Assembly: GCA_029945375.1 (NCBI GenBank) | Contig: CM057057.1 | Location: 310,001 to 374,000, forward strand | DNA from: Agaricus subrufescens | Taxonomy: Eukaryota > Basidiomycota > Agaricomycetes > Agaricales > Agaricaceae | Length of the DNA stretch: 64,000 nt | Reading direction: 5' to 3' | In this document: positions 35,978 through 47,718 of the stretch, one piece after another | Layout: each line of letters opens with the position of its first letter | Position numbering within the stretch: the first letter of the stretch is position 1 | The notes under the pieces: model-generated | What the model was told of the DNA's origin: nothing | Seen by the model: only the letters and a program-made list of their open reading frames with translations | The model's database searches: none | Translations under genes and position numbers: made by a program

Positions 35978-37417
35978 ATGTCTACCAACGCCAGCAACTT
36001 CTCCAGCGTTCCAGTCCTCGACTACGCTCTGCTCTCTGATGAAGCCGGCAGAAATACATTCATCACCGAGCTCCGACATGCTCTCATCAATGTCGGATTT
36101 CTGTACCTCAAGAACCATCCCGTGCGACATGAGATCGTGGACAATCTAGTAAACCACTATATACCCAAACTTTTTGACCTACCCCAGGAAGCCAAGGACA
36201 AGATAAAGATGTCAAACTCAGAACACTTTCTAGGATATTCTCGTTTGGGTACCGAACTTACCAAAGGTCAAGTTGACCAGCGAGAACAATTCGATTTCGG
36301 TACCAAGCACAAGTCGCGCTGGCAGAAGGGAGATCCGGATTATTACCGCATCTGGGGTCCTTGTCAGGTACGCTCAAGTCATTTGACATATCTAATGACG
36401 AAAACAACTAATTCGCATGCATAGTGGCCTGACGAAGAGCTACTTCCTGGATTCAGGAGTGCTATGGAGACATATCTCGAAGAAGTCGAGCAACTCAGCT
36501 ATAAATTCAGCTCCCTGCTAGCGGAAGCGCTTGGTCTCGGTCCGAAGGGCTTGGAACATTTTTACGACGCTCAACCCCTGATGCAACATCGCGGGAAAAT
36601 TGTCAAATATCCCGTCGCCACAGGCGATAATGACCAAGGCGTGGGTCCACATTATGATGCGGGTTTCTTGACTTTTGTTCGTTCCCCGAATATATCGTTG
36701 CTTAACAAGCATACTAACCAATTCCTTCAAGCTTCTGCAAGCCTCACCTCATCGAGGTTTACAGGTACAAAACCTCTCTGGGGAATGGATCGACGCACCT
36801 CCTATTCCAGGGACGTTTGTTATCAATATTGGCAGAGGTATGAGTCTTAGCTTCATGCTCCAGATGGGCTATTAACTAGTAAATGACCTTCGCTTTATAG
36901 CTTTTGAATTTGTTACGCGGGGTGTTGCGCGGGCGACGTCGCACCGGGTCTTGTCTCCTAAGGGAGATACACCGCGATATTCATTACCTTTTTTCCAGAA
37001 TATCTCATTGACCACTACGCTTATAGACAAAGTTCTCGAATGTACGTGTGTTGGAACCGTGTTTCATTACTGGACTTTAAATCCCTGTTACAGTTCCTCC
37101 TGAAATTATCCAATTACGTGACGAGCGAGGAACAGTTGGTGCAACTGATTGTACGTTCATCGATTTTCTCGTTTGTCATTATTTTGAGCACTGATTGACT
37201 TGCGTCCTAGCGGTAAACTTTACTGAATTTGACAGTGCACCCTCAGGTCACGTCAATTTAATTGGACGGGTAAAGTCAGTTATTCAACCTTGTATTTGTC
37301 GAACATTATTCACAAAAACACTGTAGGAGCCATCCTGATACGGCCATCATCCACTACCCCGAGCTCTTTCACCAAATATTTCCGAATGGCTACTCGGGGA
37401 AAGGAAATGCTTATTGA
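35978..37417 (+). CDS. 2-oxoglutarate/Fe(II)-dependent oxygenase (isopenicillin N synthase-like)
   Basis: Seven exons: 35978-36367, 36425-36676, 36732-36837, 36901-37041, 37094-37150, 37211-37274, 37327-37417; 366 residues. The N-terminal DIOX_N-type part has SVPVLDYALL and VGFLYLKNHPV. The double-stranded beta-helix carries the iron ligands H-x-D (GPHYDAGFLTF), the distal His in ATSHRVLSP, and R-x-S (RYSLPFF) for 2-oxoglutarate. GLQVQNLSGEWIDAPP and GTFVINIGR are typical of this superfamily. Such cytosolic enzymes hydroxylate or desaturate small molecules; the substrate cannot be read from sequence. An in-frame ATG at 35921 is a possible earlier start, but MSTNASNF directly precedes the conserved VPVLDY region. 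No biosynthetic gene cluster surrounds it. Confidence 0.93.
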
Positions 37418-38124
37418 GTGTATTTGAATTTGTTGTTATAAGACAGATGTAGTTTTTGGATTCCATTGAAATGTAATTGAGTCTGTTTTCCACTGGCGTT
37501 GAGAGAAGTTAATTTCTACACACTCCCTCTTAGATATTACTTATGTGGCTTCTCGACTGGTTATAGGCTTCATATATTCTGCCAGATGTAGTCGATTGAC
37601 ACGACTAACACCCGAGTAATGAAGTACTTTCTCACAAGTACTGCATTATTTCAGTAACTCTACTTGGAGAAGACTTGCTTCGTATGGTTCTAGTGTTACG
37701 AGTTGCGTGCGCGATTTAAGATCTAACCAGTCTAATACAGAAAAGGATAAGACAACAGAACACTCCGCACAGTCTAACGACTTCAAGCTGTGCATAGCCT
37801 TGGAAGATTCGCCGCGCAGTCTACGAAACTGTACTCAAAGCAATGTAATTTGACTACCTTGATCACTGTTAAGCTCTTGCATCATATTCTCTTTACGCTC
37901 AAATCTGCACTGAGTACCCCCAGGGCGCTGAGATTTTTTCAACCAATTTGGATTAGAAGGAACCCAGCTCCAAATTTCCGTTCCCTACAGTAGTGTGCTT
38001 CTCTATTCTTACACGTTGATGTTTTGATCAGAGCAACACAAACCGTATAAGAGAGGTCCGTTGATGCCGCTGTCACTCTTTCATCCCCCGCTCAGAGTCA
38101 GCTCTTCCTCGTAATTGAGACATC
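37418..38124. other. Upstream region of a peptide gene, related to the array promoter block
   Basis: Contains ctggttataggcttcatata and gccagatgt near 37557-37590, and ttctagtgttacgag near 37690. These resemble the promoter blocks of the 55-62 kb array (for example 59723-59756). A TATA-like tataagag lies at about 38046. Confidence 0.5.
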
Positions 38125-38295
38125 ATGAAATTATTCTTCTTCGTTGTTACTATTTTCTACATAATAATTGCCTTTGTCGTGGCAGCCCCTGTACCCCAAC
38201 TCCTTGGAGAACCCAATGGTGAACTTCCTGACCTCGACGTCGGCGTGAGCATCACTATACCTGGGTTGATTCCTATTCCAAATGCTTCTCCTTGA
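38125..38295 (+). CDS. Small secreted peptide (56 aa)
   Basis: Intronless 57-codon frame. Signal peptide MKLFFFVVTIFYIIIAFVVA with probable cleavage near AAP-VP. The mature part of about 35 residues is cysteine-free and acidic to hydrophobic (QLLGEPNGELPDLDVGVS, ITIPGLIPIPNASP). TATA-like sequence 79 bases upstream. It has the same length as the peptides at 32882 and 58309, and its upstream region resembles the array promoter block, so it appears to link the dispersed and tandem members. Function unknown. Confidence 0.65.
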   Translation: MKLFFFVVTIFYIIIAFVVAAPVPQLLGEPNGELPDLDVGVSITIPGLIPIPNASP

Positions 38296-38384
38296 AAAAG
38301 AAGACAAGTGGCTCCTCCTTATAACCACGAGAGGTATGTCTTTTGCTATATTCGTCTCCATATTACAGCGTGATAGTTTACTAC

Positions 38385-39020
38385 ATCTACTGTAGTACTT
38401 CGGAAACGAAAATTCAAACGAGTTTGACGGGGAGGTCCGGTGAATGCAGCGTGCTCACGAAAGCTATCGTCCCTTTTCGTTTTCTGGTGTGCCTGTTGTA
38501 GGGGTCATCTGCAACATAACATAGTATCTACGGATCCCATATACAATCGGGTTAGCAGACATAAGAGGAGCCGCCAGGAGCCCGCGTCTAGCCCTCTGTT
38601 TGTATTTAGTTGGTATTTAGTAAACTATCGAGGTTGACACGAGTGTGCCGTGAATAAGCCAGTTATCGCGAAAAGTCAACTGCACTTCGACAGGAAGACA
38701 TGGGGAAAATGGGACATATAATGGTGAGTAAAACATAGCTGGATGCTGATTAGAGCACCTGTTACTCATCCTACATCAGCCATGTTTTTAGCGCGCCGAA
38801 ACCATCTTTACCATACTGATTGTATTTAAATCAAGCACTGACGCCCCTTGCACTCCGGGGAGTTTGTTGAAAAGTAACAACGTCTACTTTGACATCAATC
38901 TGCCACCGAGCCACTGAGGGACAAGTGATCCGCTATGCCCGACTCGCCCGATCACCATCGTCCCAAACACCCGCTCTCGTTTTCTCTCACCTAGCACTCT
39001 GGCTGAGTGGCCTACACTCG
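38385..39020 (+). repeat. Direct duplicate of 42392-42600, interrupted by about 460 bases
   Basis: The start (catctactgtagtac, gggaggtccggt, near 38385-38455) and end (ctatgcccgactcgcccgat, aacacccgctctc, cggcctacactc-like, 38925-39020) match 42392-42600 in order. In this copy roughly 460 additional bases separate the two halves, so either this copy gained an insertion or the other lost the segment. Confidence 0.65.
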
Positions 39021-39260
39021 AGACGGTTCACCACATTTAAGACGACCGTATCCCTTGCTCGCTGTTCATCGCCTCCAGCAGAGTTCGTCGCCATTTTAAT
39101 ACCATAGACTACTGTCTCAATTCTCACCATCTAGTTTTGGTGTCTGTCTCTATTTTCTCGTCAGGTCCCTTCCCTCTCCTCCTTTCGCTCTCACCGTCTC
39201 GGCTCTCTCTTTGTACGACCTTGTTCCCGGTTGTGAAGCCTTGACGCCGTTTCGTCAACC

Positions 39261-40586
39261 CTACGCTGTGGAACAAGTCGTTACCGCCCATGCATTCACA
39301 TGGAGATGTCCGAAGATTTTAAGGTCCATTGGGTTGTACTTCATCTGTTTATCTTCGGAGAAGGTTCCCGTAAGAGAGGTATCGTTGACGTTGATTAAAA
39401 TTCTGATTGAAGTCAAACAAGGCCATTGGTCGGAGCAACATACTTGTCGGTGGACGGTCGTGAATAATTGATGAAAGCTGTCCTTGTCCTTATAGGCGTC
39501 GACATCGGAGTTGAGTCCTGTCCGATCATTGATTCTTAGGGAGATCGACTTGACTGACGAGGGATGTGTTAAAGTAGAGAGCACTGATTGCATATATCTC
39601 GCAGCAGATTTCATGGTGTCAATTTTGCCAGTCAAAGGCACCAGTGGGAGGCTGTCGAAGTAGATAATCAGGTGTTGTAGTGATTTCAGACCCTGAGCTG
39701 CCGATACTGAGAAGCGGGATGGCAGTCCAACTAGAGCATGCTTGTTAGTAGCAAAAATTTGTAAGGATGACGCCTTACTCCAGGATCTGACACGGAGATC
39801 GACGACCTTCAGTTGAGGGGCCAAGAAGGTAAGGGATACTTTAGGATACGGAATCCACGAGGTGCCAAGCCATGCCGATGGATAAGTATAATCCATAACA
39901 AGCTCGTCAACGTGACGAAGGAGCGTGTTTGCCAGGTCTTGGTGCTGAAAACAGAATTTGGTCACTTCCTCGATCGATGTATCTCCAAACAATAATAGGC
40001 GCGTAAGCGAGCACTGGTAGGAAGCAAGATCCACAGATCTTAGTGGCGCAAGGATGGGCCCAATACAATGAACTGTGAGGTCAGATGCAACGCTCATGCC
40101 ATGTAGAAGCATTGAAGATGGAACAGGGCTCTCCACAAAGATTTCCAGGGAGCGGAACGATTTGCGGAGGAAGACGGTAGAAAATGCTTTCACTGTGTTG
40201 TGGGACACGTGGTCCCATTGAATACGCGAGTCATAGAGTAACAACGACGTAACGTGTTGAGCATGGAGGAGGAAGTCCGCAAAAGGTGCAGTGAGATCAC
40301 GATTATAGTTGTCCAGGGTGGAGGAATCTGACCGGTCGACGACACAGAGCTCCTGTATGTAAGGAATCAAGTGTTTATAGTCCGGGTGATCCAAGTCAAA
40401 GATATTATTGCTGAAGGGATCGAGCTTGACGCTCTTGAAGAGCTTGGGTTGGTAGCGCAGCTTCCAGCGGAAGCAAACTTGTGTGATGACTTTCATTTTT
40501 GCTATGCGGAGAGCGATGGCAAGGTCGACGATATTGTCAAGTACCTCGGCAGGAAGGCGCGTCATGGGGGAGGAAAATAAAGGCAT
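39261..40586 (-). CDS. F-box-like protein
   Basis: Single-exon gene, 441 residues. The N-terminal F-box-like region LPAEVLDNIVDLAIAL is followed by VITQVCFRWKLRYQPKLF, then a long region of scattered leucine-rich segments (VTSLLLYDSRIQW, LTRLLLFGDTS, LKSLQHLIIYFDSLPL). The frame is intact. It lies between the two inverted F-box duplicates but is not closely similar to them, and it stands head-to-head with the right copy, 193 bases apart. A substrate receptor of an SCF ligase is the family expectation; target unknown. Confidence 0.8.
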   Translation of the reverse strand: MPLFSSPMTRLPAEVLDNIVDLAIALRIAKMKVITQVCFRWKLRYQPKLFKSVKLDPFSNNIFDLDHPDYKHLIPYIQELCVVDRSDSSTLDNYNRDLTAPFADFLLHAQHVTSLLLYDSRIQWDHVSHNTVKAFSTVFLRKSFRSLEIFVESPVPSSMLLHGMSVASDLTVHCIGPILAPLRSVDLASYQCSLTRLLLFGDTSIEEVTKFCFQHQDLANTLLRHVDELVMDYTYPSAWLGTSWIPYPKVSLTFLAPQLKVVDLRVRSWSKASSLQIFATNKHALVGLPSRFSVSAAQGLKSLQHLIIYFDSLPLVPLTGKIDTMKSAARYMQSVLSTLTHPSSVKSISLRINDRTGLNSDVDAYKDKDSFHQLFTTVHRQVCCSDQWPCLTSIRILINVNDTSLTGTFSEDKQMKYNPMDLKIFGHLHVNAWAVTTCSTA

Positions 40587-40742
40587 TGAAGTATCGCGCG
40601 AATATGTCCAGCTTTTATGTCAGTACAAGTGGATGGTGAGAATATTTTTGATATAAAGCGAATTAGATATGTACCGATTTTTTGTGTTTTACTCAGGTTT
40701 TACTTAAATTGGATCAACTCGTTATCACGATCACGCTCTTCC

Positions 40743-42355
40743 CTGAGATATTACGCAAATCTGCCACTCAAGCCAGAACATGGCGACCACGTTTCTTGAT
40801 CTTCCGGATGAACTGATCTTGCATATAGCCAAATTAACGGTAAGAGGCCTACTTCCCGTGTTGTTTCAGTCAAGCTAAGGGTGAGTAGAATCGCGAGTGC
40901 CGATGTCGAATGCGGCTTGTGGCAAAACGCATTGATTATTGCATTTCACCGATCCTGTTCGAAAATCTACGCTCCCTTCAACCAGATGAATTCAAACTAC
41001 GGCGTTTTGCATTCCTCGCAGCGTGTTTGAACCGCGGGCAGGAGTTAGTCTTCAGTCGTTGTACGAAAAAGATGTTTATTAGGGTCTACGGCTGGGAAGA
41101 TGCCGACTGTGTGCGGCCATGGCTGCGGGTAATGAATAAATTGGTCCCTACCTTAGCCAACTTGCAATTCTTGATGTGAGTGGCGTCCAGATTATAATTA
41201 CAGCTGGTATTAACTGAATAAGGTGGTCGTATTGGCCACGCGAACATCCAGTGTCGAATCTGGTGATGGAAATGTTCAACTCCTTTGCATCCCTCCCACA
41301 CTTTGAAGAGTTATCAATCCAGGTTGACTATACTGATCCATTTTCTGGGTTCAATCTCAAGGCATTTTCCAATCTGACATCTCTTTCAATAGAGTGGCAA
41401 CACAAGGCGAACGTCTCTCAGTCTTTTGTCAGTGACGTAGCAGACCTCCTCGGACGATGCCCTGAGTTGGAATGTTTTACATTCTGCATCCCACGCCCTT
41501 ATCACCCTCCCGATGCTCCTTTTCTAGCCCATATTCTCGCTGGCCTCCCATCTACCCCATCTCTAAAGCTCAGGCTACTGGACGTGACTGGCCTTCGTGT
41601 TTCTGCCAGTGATTTTCGGGTCCATTTGCGTCACCTACTTTCTCTCAAGGTACTGCGATTAATGTTCAACCGCCATGCCGATCCTCCTCAAGAAAATGGA
41701 GAAATTTGTCAACTTCTTTTTGATAACTCCATCTATCTCGATGAACTCACTATCGACACCACTCATCCTACCGGCGTCCTCAACTATCTTTCGTCATACT
41801 GTGGCTTACAACACCTGGAATTTCAATCGCGGTATTCCGAAGCGGACACTCTTGAGGGTGTTCACCACTTCTTCACTTTGGTGCTTCCGCGTCACAGCGT
41901 CACATTACGGAAGTTGTACCTGGGCTGGTCGGTTGAAACACTGTGGACCAAAGAAATCGCCCTGCATGATCTTGACAATATTCAGAAATGTCAGCAACTG
42001 ACATCGCTGAGTTGTTATGTTACAGTTGCAGATGGGCCTACATTCCGCACAGACAAGATGTTGGTGAGTGGTAGTATATGACGCTCCCTTCACGTTGGTT
42101 TCTGAAGTTATAAAGCGGACATGGCTGGATACAGCGATGAAACTTCCGCGTCTACGAAGTTTAATGCTCCTTACTACGCGCCTACATCAACCGCCACTCC
42201 GAGAGGGAGAATTTTATTTTGATCAAGATACAATTCAAGAGGCTGGCGTGGAACATGCGATTGAAAAGTTTGCCGAGGTGGTGGTAGAGAAATTCAGGAC
42301 CACACTGGTTGTCCCGTTCCGGGTCACAGTCGCCTCGCCAACTGACGGGCCGTGA
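40743..42355. repeat. Inverted duplication, right arm
   Basis: Counterpart of 30052-31662; see that entry. Confidence 0.85.
40780..42355 (+). CDS. F-box-like leucine-rich protein, right inverted copy
   Basis: Four exons: 40780-40839, 40889-41175, 41223-42063, 42116-42355; 475 residues. Exon lengths match the left copy exactly (60/287/841/240). N-terminus FLDLPDELILHIAKLT, then MRLVAKRIDYCISPILFENL and a leucine-rich body (LTSLSIEWQHKAN, LKLRLLDVTGLRV, LKVLRLMFNRHA, LQHLEFQSRY). The two copies differ by scattered substitutions, including many that change residues, but no frameshift, so both may be functional. Intron 1 begins gtaaga here and gtgaga in the left copy. Confidence 0.87.
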
Positions 42356-43623
42356 TTATCTGATTTCTTGCAAGACAACAAGATACTAGGTTTTGCATCT
42401 ACTGTAGTACAGAGAAAAAAAAGTTCAAGCAAATTTGAGAGGGAGGTCCGGTAAATACAGCATAATCACGAACCTGTAGGGATGAGTAATCGGCTATGCC
42501 CGACTCGGCCGATCACCATCCCTTACTACTATATACCACCATTGTCGCGAACACCCGCTCTCATTTTCCCTAACCAAGACTCTCCCGAAGCGGCCTACAC
42601 TCATGATGGATGATACATGCACCAGAGGAATGCTTGATATCGGGTTTCATGATTATCAGCCTCTCCATCGTTAAACGTCGACTCTCAATGAACATGGAGA
42701 ACAAACAACGATTTGCAGGATGATTGAGCTCAGAACTCGAAGTCCTCCAATTGAGCATGTAGGATGCTAAGTAAAGGCTTGGCATGTGGACAGTCGAAAA
42801 GTGACTAAATTATATTTAGATCAGAGAGGAGATAAAAATAGCCATGATATGTAGACATTTTACTGTACTAAAGGAGGCAAGAGTGAATAGAGTTTCAAGT
42901 ATGCTGCGAAGGACCGCAGGAGGACCTCATAACAGAGAGTGCAGTGCGACTACCCGTGCGCGACCGAGATCGACAATAGAATTAGACGCAGTTACGGAGG
43001 CTATTAATCCAGTTGACCTTGCCATCTTGAGCCACGTTATGAGTGTTCACATCCATCAGACATTCATCAGCAAGCAGAGCAACTAGTAAGAATCGCTGTA
43101 TACCTGCATGGCGGCGGAGTATCCTGTATCTCTGACCCTCACTTCATGTCGGCCTATTGGTTTTAGGAGATCGACTTTTCTCGCCATTATCAGCCGCGCC
43201 GTTCGATGGTATGAGTTTATATAGAGCACGAAGTCCCACTGTCCTAGACCGAGTCAAGAAATTGACATGTAATCGTTAGCCAGAGTCATATATCTTGACA
43301 TCTTTGGTAATTCACCACAACCCAAAAGCTGAAGCAGAGATGCGATAGTGATCGACTCATAAACCAAATCATCGTCATTGTGTATAGCGAGAGTTACAAA
43401 CATACAAAAATGCACAATAAATGAATCAAATGGGCACATCAAAATGTTCGTTGAGTGAAGAATTAAACTTATAACAAAAAATTGTGAATAGATCTTTTTG
43501 TATCTTCAGCCCGCAAACAAGTTGATGCCTTTGCATATGGCACGTTACTATTTCACAGCAGCGTTATAGAAATTTGAACAACATACCTCTGGCATTAGCC
43601 AAGAGGAGCCTCTTGTCCCCCTC
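42356..43623. other. Intergenic region with duplicated segment
   Basis: Contains 42392-42600, the compact copy of the segment at 38385-39020. No other feature is supported. An 80-codon frame at 42844-43086 has no domain. Confidence 0.4.
42392..42600 (+). repeat. Direct duplicate of 38385-39020 (uninterrupted copy)
   Basis: See the partner entry. Here the two conserved halves are separated by only a few dozen bases. Confidence 0.65.
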
Positions 43624-43770
43624 TCAGTCATCTGAAGGAGGAGCAATGATAGGGCCGATGATAGGCAAGGCGCCGACGATAGCATCAAGTTGTGGTTCGG
43701 GCGCAGGTGCTGCCGCGACAAGGGCAATCATGGTGTAGAAGACGGTAGCAGCGTAGAGGACGAATTTCAT
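43624..43770 (-). CDS. Small secreted peptide (48 aa), PIIAPP group
   Basis: Intronless, start at 43770. Signal peptide MKFVLYAATVFYTMIALVAA, mature part APAPEPQLDAIVGALP then IIGPIIAPPSDD. Clear paralogue of the 32882 gene: the signal peptide is nearly the same, and the C-terminal GxLPxxGPIIAPP is shared while the proline-rich middle is shorter. TATA box (tataaaag) at about 43844-43851 on the minus strand, 74 bases upstream. Cysteine-free; function unknown. Confidence 0.75.
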   Translation of the reverse strand: MKFVLYAATVFYTMIALVAAAPAPEPQLDAIVGALPIIGPIIAPPSDD

Positions 43771-44231
43771 GATGCTAGAGGTTGCGAGAAAGACTTTACT
43801 CGATGTGAGTGGTGAAGAAAACAAAAGCCTGGATATTGGCTTTCTTTTATATGGCTTGTGGTAATATGATATCGGCGTTAAGAATCAAAGCCAAGGCGCA
43901 TGAAGTAAACGGTGGAGCTCCTTTTCAGTTGAATGATGCGGTTTTAGGTTAAACATATAATCCATAGGTGGTACTTGTTGTGGGTTCCGGCACAAAAACG
44001 ATGACGGGCAGGGATTACACGGCGATAGAGCGGAGAAACTGAGAGAAAAACAGAATATCAAGAAACGAAGAACAATTCAAGAACGCACTAGACTAGTTCG
44101 GGCACATTTCGTTTTGATTTATATCATTAAACATCGACCTTTGAAAGCATATAAACAAATCGCAACTTGACGTTCGAAGCACAGTATACAGGCTAGAGTG
44201 TAGAAAAAGGATATGTTGTGCCGTGTCATCC
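43771..44231. other. Intergenic region
   Basis: Promoter side of the minus-strand peptide gene and 3' side of the next F-box gene. No further feature is seen. Confidence 0.4.
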
Positions 44232-45615
44232 TTAGGAGAACGAATAGGTCCACCCATCCCAAGGAAGATCATTAACCAACGTCCGTGTGTTAAACGCCCA
44301 AAATTGTTTGGTCGAAATTTCTTCGTATATAATTCCTAATAATCCCCTCCTATTCAAAACCGGCAACGTCCTCGGGTAAGCGAAGAGATCCAGGTAATGT
44401 CTACCAACGGTTAAGTAGACCTTTTTTAAGGCCGGGAATCGGGTTTCGTCCGATAGTAATTCATCAAATTCGTGGAAGCACGGGTCGATAGGAAACCCTC
44501 CAGGAAATAAGGCATCGAGCCTCTCGATTTGGACCGTTGTCAAGAATTTGATGTGAACTTCTTCTAGCGAACATGATTGTCGACTCAGCTGACGGAATGT
44601 GCGGGTGAGCCAGACAAAGAGGTTGGGGTAAGTTCCTGACGCCGGTTTCAACATGACGGGGCACTTGATTGCTAGCGTGCGTAATGTCGCGGGAATTGCG
44701 AACTCGATCACGTTTCCATTTTGATTGTAGCAGAGGTTCGGATGAGACGTGAAACCTGAGAACAGGAATGGTCAGGTTTTTGCCCGATCTCGGAGTGTAC
44801 GACTTACTGTAGCAATACGGGGTGTACACGAAAGACCGAAGACTTGGTTTACACATATCCAACACCTTATTGACAACCTCGATCTCCTTCGATTCATCTC
44901 CCACGAATAGAAGCTTCAGCAGGGGAAGGACACTATGTCTCTCTCCCATCCTACCCATGACCATCCATAAAAGGCACTCCGGCAATAGCTTTTGCGGAAA
45001 AATCAACGACTGCAGCTTCGGCCACGAGTCCACAAGCCCTGCCTCATCCTCAACAAACTCCGTCCCATGAACCCTCAACGTGCGTATACGGGGCGAGCAA
45101 ATCTTGAGATAAGAGGCTAAAACAACTCTGTCGTCGAGATTGAGTTCTTCCAGCGCAGTACTGCGTTGCAGCACAGCCTTTATGATGTTATCCGTATCCG
45201 ATAATGGATTGTCCCTGTACCGCCTGAGAATTGTGATGGTCTTCAGGTTATGCGCGGGGATTTGTTCGAGGACGGAGGTGAAAGAAAGGTCAGGTTTGGA
45301 ATGGCCTTGAGGAGGGAAGCATTGCAATCTTAGATGGCGCACGTGAGAAAGGAGGTGACGGTGGGCAGGATTGAGCAGCCAAGAGCAACGCGTTTCTGCA
45401 TGCGCGGTCTCCTGCTTTTCATGGACTCCAACATCAGGAAGGGCAGCAGGGAATCGGTAGAGAGTAATATCGGCAAAGAGATGTTGCTGCACGATATACC
45501 GAAGCGTGGCGCAGACGAGTGCGCATTGTTTCAGCGCCGCGAGGTCGTTGCAGAGGTTCAATACTATCTCATGACAGAGCTCGACGGGGAGGAGGGGCAC
45601 TGGGGGGGAGGACAT
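44232..45615 (-). CDS. F-box protein
   Basis: Two exons on the minus strand, 44808-45615 and 44232-44755, giving 443 residues. The N-terminal F-box-like region LLPVELCHEIVLNLCNDLAA is followed by LKQCALVCATLRYIVQQHLF. The body has LRR-like segments (VRHLRLQCFPP, LEELNLDDRVVL, IRTLRVHGTEF, LQSLIFPQKLLP). Exon 2 starts SFTSHPNLCYNQNG and contains TLRTLAIKCPVML. The intron 44756-44807 is GT-AG. The family function is substrate recruitment to SCF ligases; target unknown. Confidence 0.85.
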
Positions 45616-47718
45616 GATGAGGGAGGGGCGAGGTGCATCGTGGGAAGAGAACAGGCTGCTCCGCTGCTATTACCGTCGTCGTTTGATCTTTCTCTCGCCT
45701 GGTCCTCGATCCTCGGCCCCGCATACCATCCACGTGCCAACCGCTTTCTTTCCGTTGATGCACGGAAGATGTCCTCGACGGAACTGCCTACAATGAGTCC
45801 CTGGGTATCTGTATACGCAACTATTATTCCAGGTCGAGGACCAACTATGTACTTGTGCACGACGGGGAACGACGCGCTTTGTACCTGATGGCCCGGCAGT
45901 GGCGCAAATACCTTGGTCCCTAACAAATGATATCATACATCATCGACCCTGGCGTAAATCCATGATTGTCGAATATTTAACTGGCTTTTACCATGCAGCT
46001 CTGGGAATATCCCCTCGCTTCTCGCTGCATCGCTGGCCGGAGCCGAGGCATACTTTGGCCTGACATCGTATAAGACATCAAAATATCGCTGACCCGTTCG
46101 TTTTCACCATCGTCCTGCAAAATCGACTCTCGCACGATCGTATGGTTAAGACCGCCACTCCACTGAGAGACTTGGAATCAACGCTTCTGCACTGACTAAT
46201 TTGGGAAGCCTCAGGCCTAACCAAGTGCTTCTCAAGAAAACAAAAAGATTGGTCAGAAATGTTATCTCCATCAGAAGCGCACAATCTGCTGACGACTGCC
46301 TTGGGGAAATGTCATTGACAAATGTGTATGTTAATCATGCTTCACATGGGGAGGTGGGGGAATTCGGATTGCATCATAATCGTACGAGGCGGTGACAAAT
46401 AAATCGTATTACTAAGTTCTCTCCGGGACGAGTGGACAACCCAGAGAGTGCCGTCATCCCGTTCAGTACTGATGTAAACGGGCTATCCTAGTTGGTCAAG
46501 TAACCATTACACCAAAATGATTATAACATAACATCTTATGCTATTCCGCCACCGAGTAGTGTATGTGCTGTAAGCTAATGCATACAACTGAGCACTTGAG
46601 CACCTCAAGGTAATACCACCTTACGCTGCGGACTAGCAGCTCAGTGTCAACGAGACATTACTGTCGCCATAGACCCTGCCCGAATGTTTGTGTTATGTTC
46701 TGAGTTTCTCGGCGCCAGTCAACGTCAATGGCATCATCGTCCATTTTTGCATTCATCTCAATGAGCTTATGGTCAATTAATAGCAATGGTACTACGGATT
46801 TAAGGCTTATGGATTAAGAGCACCAACCTTGGCAATGCCCCACCCCTCAATACACGAGAACTGATCGAACACGAATAGATCGATGGACGGATGTAACAAA
46901 TGACTTTGAATATTTTACTTCTACGATATGATCCTTTTTTTTTTACAACAAAATCTAGTACAGCAGTATTTTTGACCCTTTTTAAATCGAATAGTACAAA
47001 AGAACATATGATGAAGAGAGGATTAAATATTTTGAAGATGCTATGATTATCGAAAGCTGAACTCTGCGCAACCCAAAAAGAGTAAAAAAAAAGTAGCCGA
47101 ATACCCGGGAAACCAATACCCGAACGTGTCATCAAGACTTTTTCCGCCTTTATTTTTATCCTTCAAAGGAGAAGAATTAATGTGTCTTGTCATCCTCTTT
47201 TGTCAGTCGGAACATGAGAAAAGAAGGTCGAGCCGACACCGCATTCTCAAAGTGTGTGGTGTAGTGGCGTGGTGGCGTGTTCGTTCGGCTGATAGATGGT
47301 TTCGAATTTGGTATTCGGCTTTGATAATAATAGGGGAAGGGGTATGTTGATTATCATATGAGTTGTGATCAACCCTGTGTGGTTTTGCGTAGTTAAGCAG
47401 GTCGATAGGAGTGATGATGATTGATGCTGATGCTGATATGCCATGACGAACGTGTGTGAGTAGTGGTATGGGGGTAAAATAGTGAACAATGCAAGGTGGT
47501 GACGAATGAAAGCGAAAATGAAGGATGTGGAAGCTAAGTGGACATCGGTTGGAGGAATTGATGGGCGGTGCAAAAGGTATACGAAGATGACGTGATATCA
47601 TCTTGAGACCCGAGATGGGTCGGTGTTGGTCATTAGGTCTGACAGTTCTAATCTAAAACGTGTTAGAACAAGGAAAAACTCCATATCATCTGACCTTACC
47701 TTGATTTTAAGTTCCAAA
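45616..47718. other. Long intergenic region
   Basis: About 2.1 kb with no convincing gene. Open frames on both strands near 45616-45936 are Ser/Pro- or Arg-rich shadows without domains. T-rich near 46930 and 47090. Confidence 0.35.

Noticed and set aside
33670..37417. Biosynthetic gene cluster around the 2OG oxygenase
   Set aside because: The neighbour is a general phospholipid enzyme, and no core synthase, terpene cyclase or P450 is present.
45564..45936. Overlapping frames on both strands upstream of the F-box gene at 45615
   Set aside because: Ser/Pro- or Arg-rich, mutually antisense, no recognisable protein features.
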